From assembly GCA_910585955.1 (NCBI GenBank), contig CAJUGC010000003.1, positions 124,001 to 188,000 of the forward strand: a stretch of DNA of 64,000 bases, in the 5' to 3' direction. Position 1 is the stretch's first letter. Each line of letters begins with the position of its first letter. A program made the position numbers and the translations under genes. Origin of the DNA: an uncultured Christensenella sp. (lineage in GTDB: Bacteria; Bacillota; Clostridia; Christensenellales; Pumilibacteraceae). The notes beneath the pieces were generated by a model, which had not been told where the DNA came from, made no database searches, and worked only from the letters and a program-made list of their open reading frames with translations. This document shows positions 1 to 8,462 of this stretch, one piece after another.

Positions 1-1495
1 TTCCAAAAGGTCCGTTTTCTTGTTCCCAACGCTCTACAAACTTGCTTGCATTGTAAGGGTCGTAGCCAAATGAACGAACGTCGTAGCCACAACGGATAAT
101 GTGCTCGTCCAGATCTTCATAAACCTGCATCATATCCAAGACCGTCCCTTCAAGAACGATAAGACTGCCTTCATCGATAAACGATTCGTACTTTTGTCTC
201 ATCGCAAGTGGCAATCTAGACAGTGTTAACGACGTTATGTAGTTTCGAGTTTTAATTCCGAAACACCCATTGACTATTGGAAACAAAAATGTAAAAGCGC
301 AGAAATCGTCGCCTTGCGACAAATCCGCACCGAGAGAACACGGCATATTCCAAAAATCTCTTTTCCTATGCGGTAAAGTTTCCTCATAAGTAAAGTAATA
401 GGTATAACCTTCCATTGGGATTCCAAAACGTTTTGCTAAGATGTCGTTTCTTGCCGCGGGAGCTTTCTCAGCTCTTTCTACATCTAATTGATACGTTTCA
501 TACGAAACGGTTTTGCCGATGTTCGGATTCGCTTTCGGCCACATATCGGGATTGCTAACTTCATCGATTGAGTCCAGTTTATACCACCAAATAGAAACAT
601 GCGGATTGACGTACTCGCCTTTCAAAATATCCGACAACTCCATCTTTATGGTATCCCCCGCTCCGTTACGAACCGTTCCTTCTGAACTTATCGCCACGAT
701 TAACCAATCATCGAGTTTTGACGCACCCTGTTCTATTGCACCGATAACATCTTCTCGAATATCGCCGGAAAGCCATTCGTCAACTGTTGAAATTTTAGGG
801 CGCAGTCCTTGTAACTTATTGACGTTCATCGGTCTGATTTCAATCAACGAACCAGTTAAAAAGTTTTCTATTCCCTTCTTGGTCGATGCGAGTTTTAATC
901 GATCGGCTTTTGAACCTGTCGTGTTTTGTAAAGACCCTTCCGTTAAAAAATGAAACAGCGGTCCTCTTGCTCTAGTAATGGAGGTCCTTATAGGAGAAAG
1001 AACTTCTTCAGCTTGTTTCATGGTAGGCGCAGTTGTTATTTGATGCGTAGTTGACGTGTCGACATTCAAGAAGTAATTTTGCAAACATGACGCATACATT
1101 GATTTCGCAGCGCCACGAGCAACAATTAAATACTGTTTGTTAACCAAACGTTTCTTAATCTTCTTATTAACATAATGCCCGCCATGTCCATCAGGGTTCG
1201 GCATATACACGCTACGCTCGACAAAATAGTACCAACCGAAAATTTGTTCACCCCATAGCTTAAAACTATCAAGTAAATTTAAGTCCGCGCCATCGGTAAG
1301 TGTCAATTCGCTTTCGCAAAATGAAATCCATCCATCTACGGCTTTGTCGTCATAATAAATTCCCGGATTAGCAATGAGATCGTCGATTCTGTTCATCTCC
1401 ATCGAAATCTCTCTATTTACCGGTATCTCACCCTTAATTACGGCATCTCGAAACATACCGTAATATTTCGGAACGGCTGTATTCGATAATGCCAT
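1..1495 (-). CDS. Phage terminase large subunit (partial at window edge)
   Basis: ATPase-nuclease motor that drives DNA into the prohead and cuts it. Reading leftward from the ATG at 1495 gives at least 498 codons without a stop. A Walker A-like ARGAAKS lies near residue 126, a Walker B-like STVDEW near 238, and the nuclease domain opens with LGADLSQGDD near 389, the usual layout of the two-domain TerL family. The C-terminus lies outside the window. It follows the connector and HYG-motif genes in the same leftward operon. The plus-strand open frame at 513-953 is its shadow. Confidence 0.93.
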   Translation of the reverse strand, partial: MALSNTAVPKYYGMFRDAVIKGEIPVNREISMEMNRIDDLIANPGIYYDDKAVDGWISFCESELTLTDGADLNLLDSFKLWGEQIFGWYYFVERSVYMPNPDGHGGHYVNKKIKKRLVNKQYLIVARGAAKSMYASCLQNYFLNVDTSTTHQITTAPTMKQAEEVLSPIRTSITRARGPLFHFLTEGSLQNTTGSKADRLKLASTKKGIENFLTGSLIEIRPMNVNKLQGLRPKISTVDEWLSGDIREDVIGAIEQGASKLDDWLIVAISSEGTVRNGAGDTIKMELSDILKGEYVNPHVSIWWYKLDSIDEVSNPDMWPKANPNIGKTVSYETYQLDVERAEKAPAARNDILAKRFGIPMEGYTYYFTYEETLPHRKRDFWNMPCSLGADLSQGDDFCAFTFLFPIVNGCFGIKTRNYITSLTLSRLPLAMRQKYESFIDEGSLIVLEGTVLDMMQVYEDLDEHIIRCGYDVRSFGYDPYNASKFVERWEQENGPFG

Positions 1496-1511
1496 TTTGA
1501 ATTTTCTCCTA

Positions 1512-1928
1512 TTACCAGTTTTTATCCAAATAACCCAACATCGCTTTCTTCACAAAAGCATGTCCGGCTACCGCAAGACCGGCTACCGCCGCAGAACCGA
1601 CCACGGCACCGGCTATACCCTTTGCCGCATTTCTCTTACCGTTTGATTTTATTGACTCCGAAGTTGTATTATCGATGCCGAATCCTTTGGAACGCAAATA
1701 CTTTTTAGCTGCACTTATGTTTGCTTCCATAGAAGATTGCTTGTATTTCTCCTTCGCATAACTACGAGGATTGTTTCCCGAAGAAGATGCTTCTTTATCT
1801 TGACGATACTGTGCTTTTGCATATCTTGCTACGCCGGCTTTTGTCAAGGTTCCGTCGGCATTCTGATATCGTCTGACACCCCAGCGTTGTCCTTTTACTC
1901 CATGATGCATGATTACATTATTACTCAT
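1512..1928 (-). CDS. HYG/GVRRYQ-motif phage protein, membrane-associated
   Basis: 138 residues of unknown function. The N-terminus carries HHGVKGQRWGVRRYQ followed by NADGTLT, a motif found in head-region proteins of many Clostridia phages. The C-terminal third has an Ala/Gly/Val-rich hydrophobic segment (GIAGAVVGSAAVAGLAVAGH), consistent with one membrane helix. It lies 17 bp upstream of the large terminase, with a paralogue-like gene just before it. I infer a head-assembly or DNA-ejection role only from the motif and location. Confidence 0.75.
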   Translation of the reverse strand: MSNNVIMHHGVKGQRWGVRRYQNADGTLTKAGVARYAKAQYRQDKEASSSGNNPRSYAKEKYKQSSMEANISAAKKYLRSKGFGIDNTTSESIKSNGKRNAAKGIAGAVVGSAAVAGLAVAGHAFVKKAMLGYLDKNW

Positions 1929-1958
1929 TAATTCACCTCTTTCTTATTTTCATGCTTT

Positions 1959-2408
1959 TTATTTTGTAGGTAACTTTTTAAGTTCCCTTATAGCAACCGC
2001 AATGCCTACCGCCGAGCTGGCTATGCCGAGAGCACCGCCTACAGACTCGAGAATACTACTGAGGCTTGCACGTCCACGTGAAACTTGATTTGCAGTTAAA
2101 TCGGAATACTGTCTTTCAAGATTCATCCGATTTACTCGTGCCCTTAAATCGTTATCGGACATGTTTTTCAAATCCTTACGGACTTTTGCATTGGCTTTCC
2201 GTCCTCCGGAATTTTCGTTAAGTTGTTTTGCTCCTCTTGCAATCTGCGCAGACGAATCGAGTATTCTCTTTGAAGTATTTAAATTCGACGTAACGGCTTT
2301 ATTTCTTCGTTTGCCTAACGAAGTCAATGAACCGTCTTCATTCTGATAACGTCGTACACCCCACTTCATACCCGGTGTGCCGTAATGTGCGATGAAATGA
2401 TTATCCAT
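1959..2408 (-). CDS. HYG/GVRRYQ-motif phage protein, second copy
   Basis: 149 residues. It starts with HYGTPGMKWGVRRYQ and NEDGSLT, nearly the same block as the neighbouring 138-residue protein. A basic, helix-prone middle part and a C-terminal hydrophobic stretch (GALGIASSAVGIAVAIREL) follow. The shared architecture suggests duplication, although the middle parts differ. The function is not known. Position between connector and terminase suggests a virion or assembly component. The AG-rich ribosome site before the ATG at 2408 supports this start. Confidence 0.75.
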   Translation of the reverse strand: MDNHFIAHYGTPGMKWGVRRYQNEDGSLTSLGKRRNKAVTSNLNTSKRILDSSAQIARGAKQLNENSGGRKANAKVRKDLKNMSDNDLRARVNRMNLERQYSDLTANQVSRGRASLSSILESVGGALGIASSAVGIAVAIRELKKLPTK

Positions 2409-2435
2409 CGTAATTTATCCTCCTGCTTATTAATT

Positions 2436-2765
2436 TTAAACTGAAACAGTCAAGCGAAACTCCTGTTCACTTATTTGATCTTTTATTGCTTGAACCAGCA
2501 CAGAACTTTGTGGCGGATCAAAGAGCAGTCGTACTTTCAAATACATATACGATACAACCATTTGCTGCTTCTTATTATCGTCTATATAATCCGACCACGT
2601 TTCTGATTTGGAACCAATCGAATAACCTTCTTTGGGACCGATTCCAAGCTGTGTCAAAACCGAAAATGTACTGTTTATATGTAACAGTATGTCTGTATCA
2701 AATGACGTGTCATCCTCTCCGATCCCAAGCAATTTTTTAATTGATGTTAAAATACTATCGTTCAT
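2436..2765 (-). CDS. Phage gp6-like head-tail connector
   Basis: 109 residues, the usual length for gp6/HK97-type connector proteins that form the ring below the portal. It begins SILTSIKKLLGIGEDDTSFD and ends with a helical segment containing QQMVVSYMYLKVRLLFDPP, both typical of the family as I remember it. It is normally encoded among head genes, but here it sits between the HNH/small terminase genes and the large terminase, an order seen in related gut phages. Family assignment is by pattern recognition, not a profile search. Confidence 0.75.
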   Translation of the reverse strand: MNDSILTSIKKLLGIGEDDTSFDTDILLHINSTFSVLTQLGIGPKEGYSIGSKSETWSDYIDDNKKQQMVVSYMYLKVRLLFDPPQSSVLVQAIKDQISEQEFRLTVSV

Positions 2766-2777
2766 ATAGCCTCCGTT

Positions 2778-3194
2778 TTAATGACGCCATGGACAGGTAT
2801 CATTTTTTGTTCGTTCTACAACTTGAATATCTATATTGTCTAACGAACCGTAATGTATAGCCATATGCGTTTCGTGTCTGCAAGAAATTACATTGTCTGG
2901 ATTGAATATCTCGGGACTTCGATTTAACACCTGCTCTTTTGTTAACGGATTAATGTGATGTATGATTATTTTAGGATCAAATATCGGTCGATCCGCTATT
3001 CCCAAATCGCAACCGTTATCTCTCATAATAATTTGTCTTCGAAACCGTTTCCATTCGTCCGAACGATATAGAGTCTGATTCAAATATCTGTCGTAACCGA
3101 AAGTCTCCACACCGACGCCGCCACATAATTTCAAATACTCAAACCTGTCGGCGAAGGTATTTAATAAAACCAATTCAGAATATGATTTAATCAT
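2778..3194 (-). CDS. HNH endonuclease, packaging-associated
   Basis: 138 residues. The HNH core is seen as IMRDNGCDLG, then IIIHHINPL, then NVISCRHETHMAIHYG, giving the His-His pair, the central Asn and the final His. The C-terminus has VERTKNDTCPWRH. HNH proteins encoded next to terminase genes of HK97-like phages cooperate with terminase in genome cutting and packaging. The start codon overlaps the end of the small terminase gene by 8 bp, so the two are probably translationally coupled. Confidence 0.88.
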   Translation of the reverse strand: MIKSYSELVLLNTFADRFEYLKLCGGVGVETFGYDRYLNQTLYRSDEWKRFRRQIIMRDNGCDLGIADRPIFDPKIIIHHINPLTKEQVLNRSPEIFNPDNVISCRHETHMAIHYGSLDNIDIQVVERTKNDTCPWRH

Positions 3195-3522
3195 CGTCGC
3201 CTCCGTGTCCGCTGTATTTTTTCATTGCTTCGAGCGCCGACTTGTAAATTTCTTCGCTTCGTCTAGCCGACTCTAAATTATCTGTCTTTGCTTTGATTAA
3301 TTTTTTCTGTTCGGCTAAAATATCCTTTTCCAATCTTTCTTTAGTTGACCCCAATTTTAAATAGTGGGTAATAACTTGAGAAGATGCTGTTCCTTCACGA
3401 AGTTGTCGTTCTGCCAAATCGGTAGCTAATGCTATGAGCTGATTCTCTCGAGCTTCCGGTGTAGTTGCTCGACGAATAGGCTTGGACGAATCGGAAGAAC
3501 CATTTGTATTCGACTTTTTCAT
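3187..3522 (-). CDS. Putative phage terminase small subunit
   Basis: 111 residues from the ATG at 3522, which sits 10 bases after an AAAGGAG site. An upstream in-frame ATG at 3543 lacks such spacing. The sequence has RATTPEARENQLIALATDLA, a helical DNA-binding-like N-terminal part, then a long charged coiled-coil segment (ERLEKDILAEQKKLIKAKTD) suited to oligomerisation. It precedes the HNH and large terminase genes, the usual place of TerS, and follows a repeat-rich non-coding region that could hold the packaging site. The assignment rests on context and architecture. Confidence 0.65.
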   Translation of the reverse strand: MKKSNTNGSSDSSKPIRRATTPEARENQLIALATDLAERQLREGTASSQVITHYLKLGSTKERLEKDILAEQKKLIKAKTDNLESARRSEEIYKSALEAMKKYSGHGGDDD

Positions 3523-3795
3523 CCACTTAATGCTCCTTTCCATTAACTTTATAAAACTATCAATGGAGATTGGTAATACTTTCTTAAGAACCTATAAATA
3601 CGCAGCCTATATTTGAAAGGAGAAAAGAATGGAAAAAGTTAAACCTTTTTAGACCGGACTTATAGGCTCTTAAGAAAGCACTACCGCACCCCAAAGACAG
3701 CACCTAAAAAATCCCGCCGGAGAAAAAATAAAGACCGGCGCGATGTGGGGAGGGGGTGTTCCATTTGACATCCCCCCCATACCCTTTGTCGATAG
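3523..3795. other. Repeat-rich intergenic region upstream of small terminase (possible cos/pac)
   Basis: This non-coding stretch holds a 21-base inverted repeat (3579-3599 against 3658-3678, 19 matches), a third copy of the cctata core near 3606 and a G-rich imperfect hairpin near 3745-3785. On the plus strand AAAGGAG at 3617 precedes a seven-codon frame, MEKVKPF, ending inside the repeat loop. The location immediately before the small terminase gene would fit a packaging recognition site or a structured leader. Neither is proven. Confidence 0.4.
3579..3678. repeat. Inverted repeat with 58-nt loop
   Basis: Arms ctttcttaagaacctataaa and its near-complement near 3658-3678 pair over about 21 bases with two differences. 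The loop contains a strong ribosome-site sequence and a seven-codon frame on the plus strand, opposite to all nearby phage genes. Confidence 0.7.
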
Positions 3796-4032
3796 TTATA
3801 GTGTTACTTTTTTGTAGATGTTTCTGAAATCGAGTTTAATGATTTCATCGATTGCTCTTTCGATTTCTTGATTGTTTTCTTCATCAGAAAGAGAATTAGA
3901 AGTTTTCGCAACTCTTGCAAGAAGCGAACTTGTGTTGTAGCCCCGAGTGGTATCAAAGAAGAACCATTCGTTGAATTGAGTAAAAGGGTTATAGGGATTG
4001 TCAACAGTTGTGATTCTGGCTTGTCTACTCAT
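3796..4032 (-). CDS. Conserved phage protein of unknown function
   Basis: 78 residues. It contains ITTVDNPYNPFTQFNEWFFF and an acidic C-terminal part, DEENNQEIERAIDEIIKLD. I recall such small proteins directly downstream of the large helix-turn-helix/DFDGD protein in gut Clostridia phages, and here the start codon is one base past the stop of that gene with GGAGGA upstream. The stable pairing suggests a partner or accessory factor, but no function can be named. Confidence 0.75.
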   Translation of the reverse strand: MSRQARITTVDNPYNPFTQFNEWFFFDTTRGYNTSSLLARVAKTSNSLSDEENNQEIERAIDEIIKLDFRNIYKKVTL

Positions 4033-4033
4033 C

Positions 4034-6964
4034 CTACTCTTGTCCTCCTTTTATGTATTGTACTATTGTCGACGGCGAAACGCCGAGAGCTTTTGCCATT
4101 TGATCATTAGTATAACCGGAAGCATTCATTGCTTTGATCTTGGCAATCTTTGCGGCACTTAATGTTGTTGTCTGACGAGGAAGCGCTCTTTGTTTAAACT
4201 TGTCTTGATCAGTGTACAAAAGAATTTGAGAAAGCTTATTGTCAGAGACAGCTCCGGCCTGTATAGCCTCCCACTCCCTATCACTAATCTCGATGTTGCT
4301 ACGGTGTGCACCCACCTCATGTCTTGCTCTCGTCAGCTCTTGTTGACTAAGTTTTTTCTTTTCTTTCTTAGACATTCCGGGATTCGACTGCACTTTAGCA
4401 GCTATTCTCGAATTTGCTAGGCATTGTGCTTGACGTTCACGGGGGGCATTCATTAAAGCGACATTCAACTGTGCATTAAGATGTGCAACCTCTTCTCGAT
4501 ACGTTTTTGCAGCGGAAGCCGAATACTCTATACGTCCTGTATTAAGACTTTCCTTTCTAGCTTCGTTTGCCAAGGACTTCATTTTATTAGCATACTCAGC
4601 ATAGGCTCTTTCTTGTGGAGTATTCGTCACGGACACCAGTGTATAGGCATCGTCTGTTTCTGACATACGAGTTGCCTTGGATGTTGCATATGTCGTTATA
4701 ATTCTTGCGGTTGCAGGGACTTCAACATATTTACCCGATTTGGGGTCTTTATAGAAATTCGAACCGTCTTTTACAACAACATTAATGCCGTTACCGACAC
4801 CCGGAACATCCGCTTTGAGATAAGTCCTTCCCGTTTCAGTGTAAAGTTTTTTTCCTGTTTGCGGGTCAATATATTGTTTCTTCTTTTTTCCCGTTTCAGG
4901 ATCAACTATAAGTGCGCCTTCTTTTCTCTCACTTATATTTACTTCGGATTTTGCTCTCGAAATTAACGTCGAAGCACCACCGCCGCCTTGATACTTATTT
5001 TTTAATTCCTCAATGCCGTTTTCTTTTTCGCTCAGTTTGTAATTAAGCTTATGCTTTTCAGCATCTATTACAACCATACTGTGTTTAACGGCACGAGCGA
5101 GTTCTTCACTCGATGCACCTTGCAACGTCATATCGGTAATAAGATTCGAAATTTTTCCCATTTCCAAATCGGTTCTGGTCATAATCTTCATACCGGGTTG
5201 ATATGGATAGGCATCAGACGGATCAAATCCCTCAAGTCCGCGCAAAGGCGGTGTCGTAGATATATTGATTTTGTTATTTTTTCCGTTACCGGTAGTCGGT
5301 ATCAACATGACTGTATCACCGTCAAAATCCGCTCCGGACAAACGTGCAGCGACAGCACTATTGATTCCGACAGCATCAATACTATTCGGACCTATCATTT
5401 TGCCTGCTTCTTTTTGTTTATTGTTTACAGTCAAAACAGGAATTTCGAATGTTCCGGCATGCGGATATCTTACCAAAGCGACTTTTGTCCCATCCTCATA
5501 ATTCGGCGCATAAATCTCTGTGTCCTTCATAGAAGGAACCGGCAATATAACATGCCATCTTTGACTCGGTAATGCAGCAGCTTGCAACGTCTCCGCCGCA
5601 GTATCGCAATCGTCGGCAAAGCTACTCAACAATACACGTTTAATCGTAGGATTCGTCAGCGACATTATTTCATCGAATTCTGCCTGCTTATCTGCTTTTG
5701 TTAAAGACAACTGGCGATTTATCAGCGACAAATTTTGTTTTGCCAAGAACTGTGACGGCAATGTGTCGCTCCAATCTTCCCAATCGCCTTCTTCCGAACG
5801 TTTGTTTATCAAAGAAAGCTGCTCTTGTCCATTGCTGTCAATGTAGTAACTTTGTCCGCCGACTTCCTTGATCAAAGAACCAAACGGATTATCCGGATCG
5901 CTTTTAATTTTTTTCAATACGGTATTGTCTTTATCGGATCCGCACACCGGAGTCCCTTTAACTTTGTTGGTATTAAAAACAACGTCAACGCCATCAGGCA
6001 AGTCGTCGGAATATACAGCCATACCTTTCAAGTAGTGCGTATCATCTACCAATATACGAACTTGTGCATAATGGCTATTACCCAATGACAAATCGTCTAC
6101 TCCGCGCCGAATCTCGATTAAACCGTCTTTTTCCGCGCCGCCTTCTTCTTTATACCGAACTGCCAATCTAGACGAATCCATACTTCTCGGATAAACAAAC
6201 GATGGTTTAAAAGTTTGTCCGTTGTCATATGAAATATATCTGTCTCTGATTTGATGAATGTTCCCGTAATTATAAATGTCCTTGTGTTCTGCATCAGGAG
6301 GACATAATACTTTAATTGTAGTTTGCTTGCCCGGATTATTCACTTGAGGAACTCTACCCTCATACACTTTATACCCTTGCGTTTCGAGAATATAAAGCGC
6401 ATTATCGAGACGCCCTTTTGAAATACCGATGTTCCTTTCTACACCTTTGCCAACGTCTACCATTCCAAGCGCATCTACTTTATCTTTTAAGAATACTGCT
6501 GTTTGTTGAGCGGCATTCATTCTGGCTTCCGTTTCGGAATTTAGAAGAGAACGAACGGTAGATTCGTTAATTCCCATTCTTCGACCTATCTCGGAGTAAT
6601 TACATCCATCGGCTTGTAAGCTTTTAGCAGTCGCAACGGCATTTACTCTACGCTCATATGTTGCTATAGATTTTTGAATTCTCAAACGAGTTGTAGACGG
6701 TTCGCCGTTATCGTTGACAATACCCAATGCTTTTGCAATTTCGGGTTCGGTAAAACCCTCTTTTTTCAAAGTATCAATACGACTGAGCAAATCGCCACTG
6801 TGTTGATAAGGATCATCTCCGGAACCCCATGGATATCTGCCGGAGTGGTATTTTGTTCCGTAATGTTTCAAATCGTTTTCTTCGTCATCCATGTCGCAAA
6901 CGGAAGGAAATTCAGCAGATTCATACTGTGATGCAAACGAATTGATTTCGTCTAAAATATCCAT
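4034..6964 (-). CDS. DFDGD-motif two-barrel RNA polymerase-like protein with HTH domains
   Basis: 976 residues. Residues 546-550 read DFDGD within RLSGADFDGDTVMLIP, the metal-binding signature of the beta-prime-type double-psi beta-barrel of RNA polymerases. VALVRYPHAGTFEIPVL about 55 residues earlier fits the preceding barrel strand. This family includes the phage YonO-type single-chain enzymes. HTH-like segments occur near residues 70-130 (YSEIGRRMGINESTVRSLL) and at the extreme C-terminus (NDQMAKALGVSPSTIVQYI). Near residue 34 is HYGTKYHSGRYPWGSG, related to the HYG motif of head proteins. Polymerase activity is inferred. A regulatory DNA-binding role is the alternative. Confidence 0.75.
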   Translation of the reverse strand: MDILDEINSFASQYESAEFPSVCDMDDEENDLKHYGTKYHSGRYPWGSGDDPYQHSGDLLSRIDTLKKEGFTEPEIAKALGIVNDNGEPSTTRLRIQKSIATYERRVNAVATAKSLQADGCNYSEIGRRMGINESTVRSLLNSETEARMNAAQQTAVFLKDKVDALGMVDVGKGVERNIGISKGRLDNALYILETQGYKVYEGRVPQVNNPGKQTTIKVLCPPDAEHKDIYNYGNIHQIRDRYISYDNGQTFKPSFVYPRSMDSSRLAVRYKEEGGAEKDGLIEIRRGVDDLSLGNSHYAQVRILVDDTHYLKGMAVYSDDLPDGVDVVFNTNKVKGTPVCGSDKDNTVLKKIKSDPDNPFGSLIKEVGGQSYYIDSNGQEQLSLINKRSEEGDWEDWSDTLPSQFLAKQNLSLINRQLSLTKADKQAEFDEIMSLTNPTIKRVLLSSFADDCDTAAETLQAAALPSQRWHVILPVPSMKDTEIYAPNYEDGTKVALVRYPHAGTFEIPVLTVNNKQKEAGKMIGPNSIDAVGINSAVAARLSGADFDGDTVMLIPTTGNGKNNKINISTTPPLRGLEGFDPSDAYPYQPGMKIMTRTDLEMGKISNLITDMTLQGASSEELARAVKHSMVVIDAEKHKLNYKLSEKENGIEELKNKYQGGGGASTLISRAKSEVNISERKEGALIVDPETGKKKKQYIDPQTGKKLYTETGRTYLKADVPGVGNGINVVVKDGSNFYKDPKSGKYVEVPATARIITTYATSKATRMSETDDAYTLVSVTNTPQERAYAEYANKMKSLANEARKESLNTGRIEYSASAAKTYREEVAHLNAQLNVALMNAPRERQAQCLANSRIAAKVQSNPGMSKKEKKKLSQQELTRARHEVGAHRSNIEISDREWEAIQAGAVSDNKLSQILLYTDQDKFKQRALPRQTTTLSAAKIAKIKAMNASGYTNDQMAKALGVSPSTIVQYIKGGQE

Positions 6965-6966
6965 GG

Positions 6967-7527
6967 TTAGTTATTCTCCTCATATTTTATTTTCGAAATA
7001 ATTTTGTCCGACGTTATAATTTTATCTATGATTGGAACAATATCCGAAACTTCCGGATTGTCTATCAAAATTTCATCGTTCTGATAAATTCGTAATTCCA
7101 TTTCGATATCGGAAGGTTTTACGTGGTATTCCAAACAAAAAAGAGCAGCATATATTCTTAACTGCTCAATATGGGTTTTTGTAACCCCTGTTTTTAAATC
7201 ATGTATTCGCAAAAAATTATCTCGAAATGCTATTGCGTCCGCTGTGCCGAAACAATTATCCGAATAATATAACACTTGCTCGGGCGTCATTTTGTAACCG
7301 ATTGCATCATTGACATACATATTGAGTGTCTGTTTTGTTCTCGGTAACTTTTGCCTAAGCTCTATACATCTTCGCGCAAATTCATGTAGTTCCGTACCTC
7401 GTTGTGTTGCCATAAAATTGTTATATGCTTCAACGATTTTTTGTTCGGAATAATTTATCCAATGATATTTGCTTGCTCCAAGGAACGCATGTTGTCCCTC
7501 AAGTTCTAAGTGCCTGTTGAAGTTCAT
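6967..7527 (-). CDS. PD-(D/E)XK nuclease, RecB/Cas4-like
   Basis: 186 residues. The core shows GTADAIAF, then IHDLKTG, then EQLRIYAALFCLEY, matching the D...DxK...QLxxY arrangement of RecB-type exonuclease domains such as Cas4 and phage recombination nucleases. It may trim DNA ends in replication or recombination. It begins inside the end of the VRR-NUC gene (29-bp overlap) and is followed two bases later by the 976-residue gene, so the three are one transcription unit. Confidence 0.85.
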   Translation of the reverse strand: MNFNRHLELEGQHAFLGASKYHWINYSEQKIVEAYNNFMATQRGTELHEFARRCIELRQKLPRTKQTLNMYVNDAIGYKMTPEQVLYYSDNCFGTADAIAFRDNFLRIHDLKTGVTKTHIEQLRIYAALFCLEYHVKPSDIEMELRIYQNDEILIDNPEVSDIVPIIDKIITSDKIISKIKYEENN

Positions 7528-7789
7528 TTAATATTTTCTCCTTATTTTCGGGGAATATAAATGCCGCATAGGACATCTTTCCTAGCAACTCAACATAATA
7601 ATCTTGATTGGGACGATGAGAAGAACTTCGTGTTTTTTTACCCTCTAAGGCGGCCCATTTTGTACCGTTTAAAATTAGTAAATCGGGCAAGCCTTGTGTT
7701 ACCGTTGCATCCGGATGAATAACAACGCAAAAGGGAAAAAGGTCTTTGATTTCTTTTATCAGCTTTGTCTTAAATTTACTTTCCAGCAA
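7499..7789 (-). CDS. VRR-NUC domain nuclease
   Basis: 96 residues, the normal size of stand-alone phage VRR-NUC proteins. The active-site pattern is seen as VTQGLPDLLIL followed by KWAALEGKK, giving G-x-PD and E-x-K, and QDYYVELLGKMSYAAF completes the fold. The family is related to Holliday-junction and structure-specific nucleases. Its usual partner in phages is a DEAD/SNF2-type helicase, which is present here at 10.3 kb. Confidence 0.9.
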   Translation of the reverse strand: MLESKFKTKLIKEIKDLFPFCVVIHPDATVTQGLPDLLILNGTKWAALEGKKTRSSSHRPNQDYYVELLGKMSYAAFIFPENKEKILNELQQALRT

Positions 7790-7884
7790 AATTAAACCTC
7801 CTTAAAATGATAGAGAGTATGTTTAATTAAATAGATAATTACTCTCTCCATAATAGTAAATGTTTTTTTCGCGAGAAAATAAAA

Positions 7885-7920
7885 GAGAAGAAAAGCCCAT
7901 ACTCGTTAAAGTACAGGCCT
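7885..7920 (-). terminator. Rho-independent terminator
   Basis: Minus-strand hairpin GCCTGTACT/AGTATGGGC with a short loop, followed by CTTTTCTTCTCTTTT. It closes the transcript of the zinc-ribbon gene before the VRR-NUC gene. Confidence 0.65.
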
Positions 7921-7948
7921 CTCCGCTCTATAGAACATTAAGACTTAT

Positions 7949-8311
7949 TTAGTCATCAAAGATTTTGCAACTCGTTTTGCAATTCGGCCAAGGACCGCCA
8001 CAAGCTCTACAGCAATCGGGCATTTCCTCTTCGTCATTGTACGGACGCTCATAAATATCGTCATATTCGTCGGAATCTTCTTCCTCGAATACCGATTCTT
8101 GTATGACTTCCTCGTTTTCGACAAAACCACACGAAAAGCATTTGAACGTATTTGTTTCAAAATTAAATTTCAGTGTGGACCCGCAATGCGGACAAGGCGG
8201 CGGATCGTAGCCAAGCAAAACACTAGTTGCTTCCAAATTGTCTTCATAACCCAAATCATCATTTGTTGAGTTTTGATTGTTTTTGTTAATATGATTTTTA
8301 GAATATCCCAT
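7949..8311 (-). CDS. Zinc-ribbon acidic phage protein
   Basis: 120 residues from the ATG at 8311, which follows AAGGAG. The longer frame from 8353 has no such site. A zinc ribbon is visible as CPHCGSTLKF...FKCFSCGF, followed by a very acidic stretch and a second Cys cluster, CCRACGGPWPNCKTSC. Eight or more cysteines suggest two metal sites. Possible roles are nucleic-acid or protein binding. No family name is certain. Confidence 0.75.
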   Translation of the reverse strand: MGYSKNHINKNNQNSTNDDLGYEDNLEATSVLLGYDPPPCPHCGSTLKFNFETNTFKCFSCGFVENEEVIQESVFEEEDSDEYDDIYERPYNDEEEMPDCCRACGGPWPNCKTSCKIFDD

Positions 8312-8355
8312 TCTTTTTTTTATCTCCTTAAAAAATATTTTAATTATGCGCAATT

Positions 8356-8384
8356 ATTGTAACACAAAAATAAACTATAATCAA
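8356..8384 (-). promoter_or_regulatory. Sigma-A type promoter for the leftward nuclease/packaging block
   Basis: On the minus strand TTGATT, 17 bases, TACAAT precedes the gene starting at 8311. It may start a later transcript covering the genes to the left edge. Confidence 0.5.
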
Positions 8385-8462
8385 GAGATAATTAATGGGC
8401 GGCGGGCGTGCCAACTGATAGTGGTTAAGCTCGCTGTTTTTTAATGTTCATTGTCCAATTTC

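Noticed and set aside
3804..4004. A 66-codon minus-strand frame inside the 78-residue phage gene
   Set aside because: It overlaps a better-supported gene whose start follows a ribosome site and whose sequence is familiar in phages.
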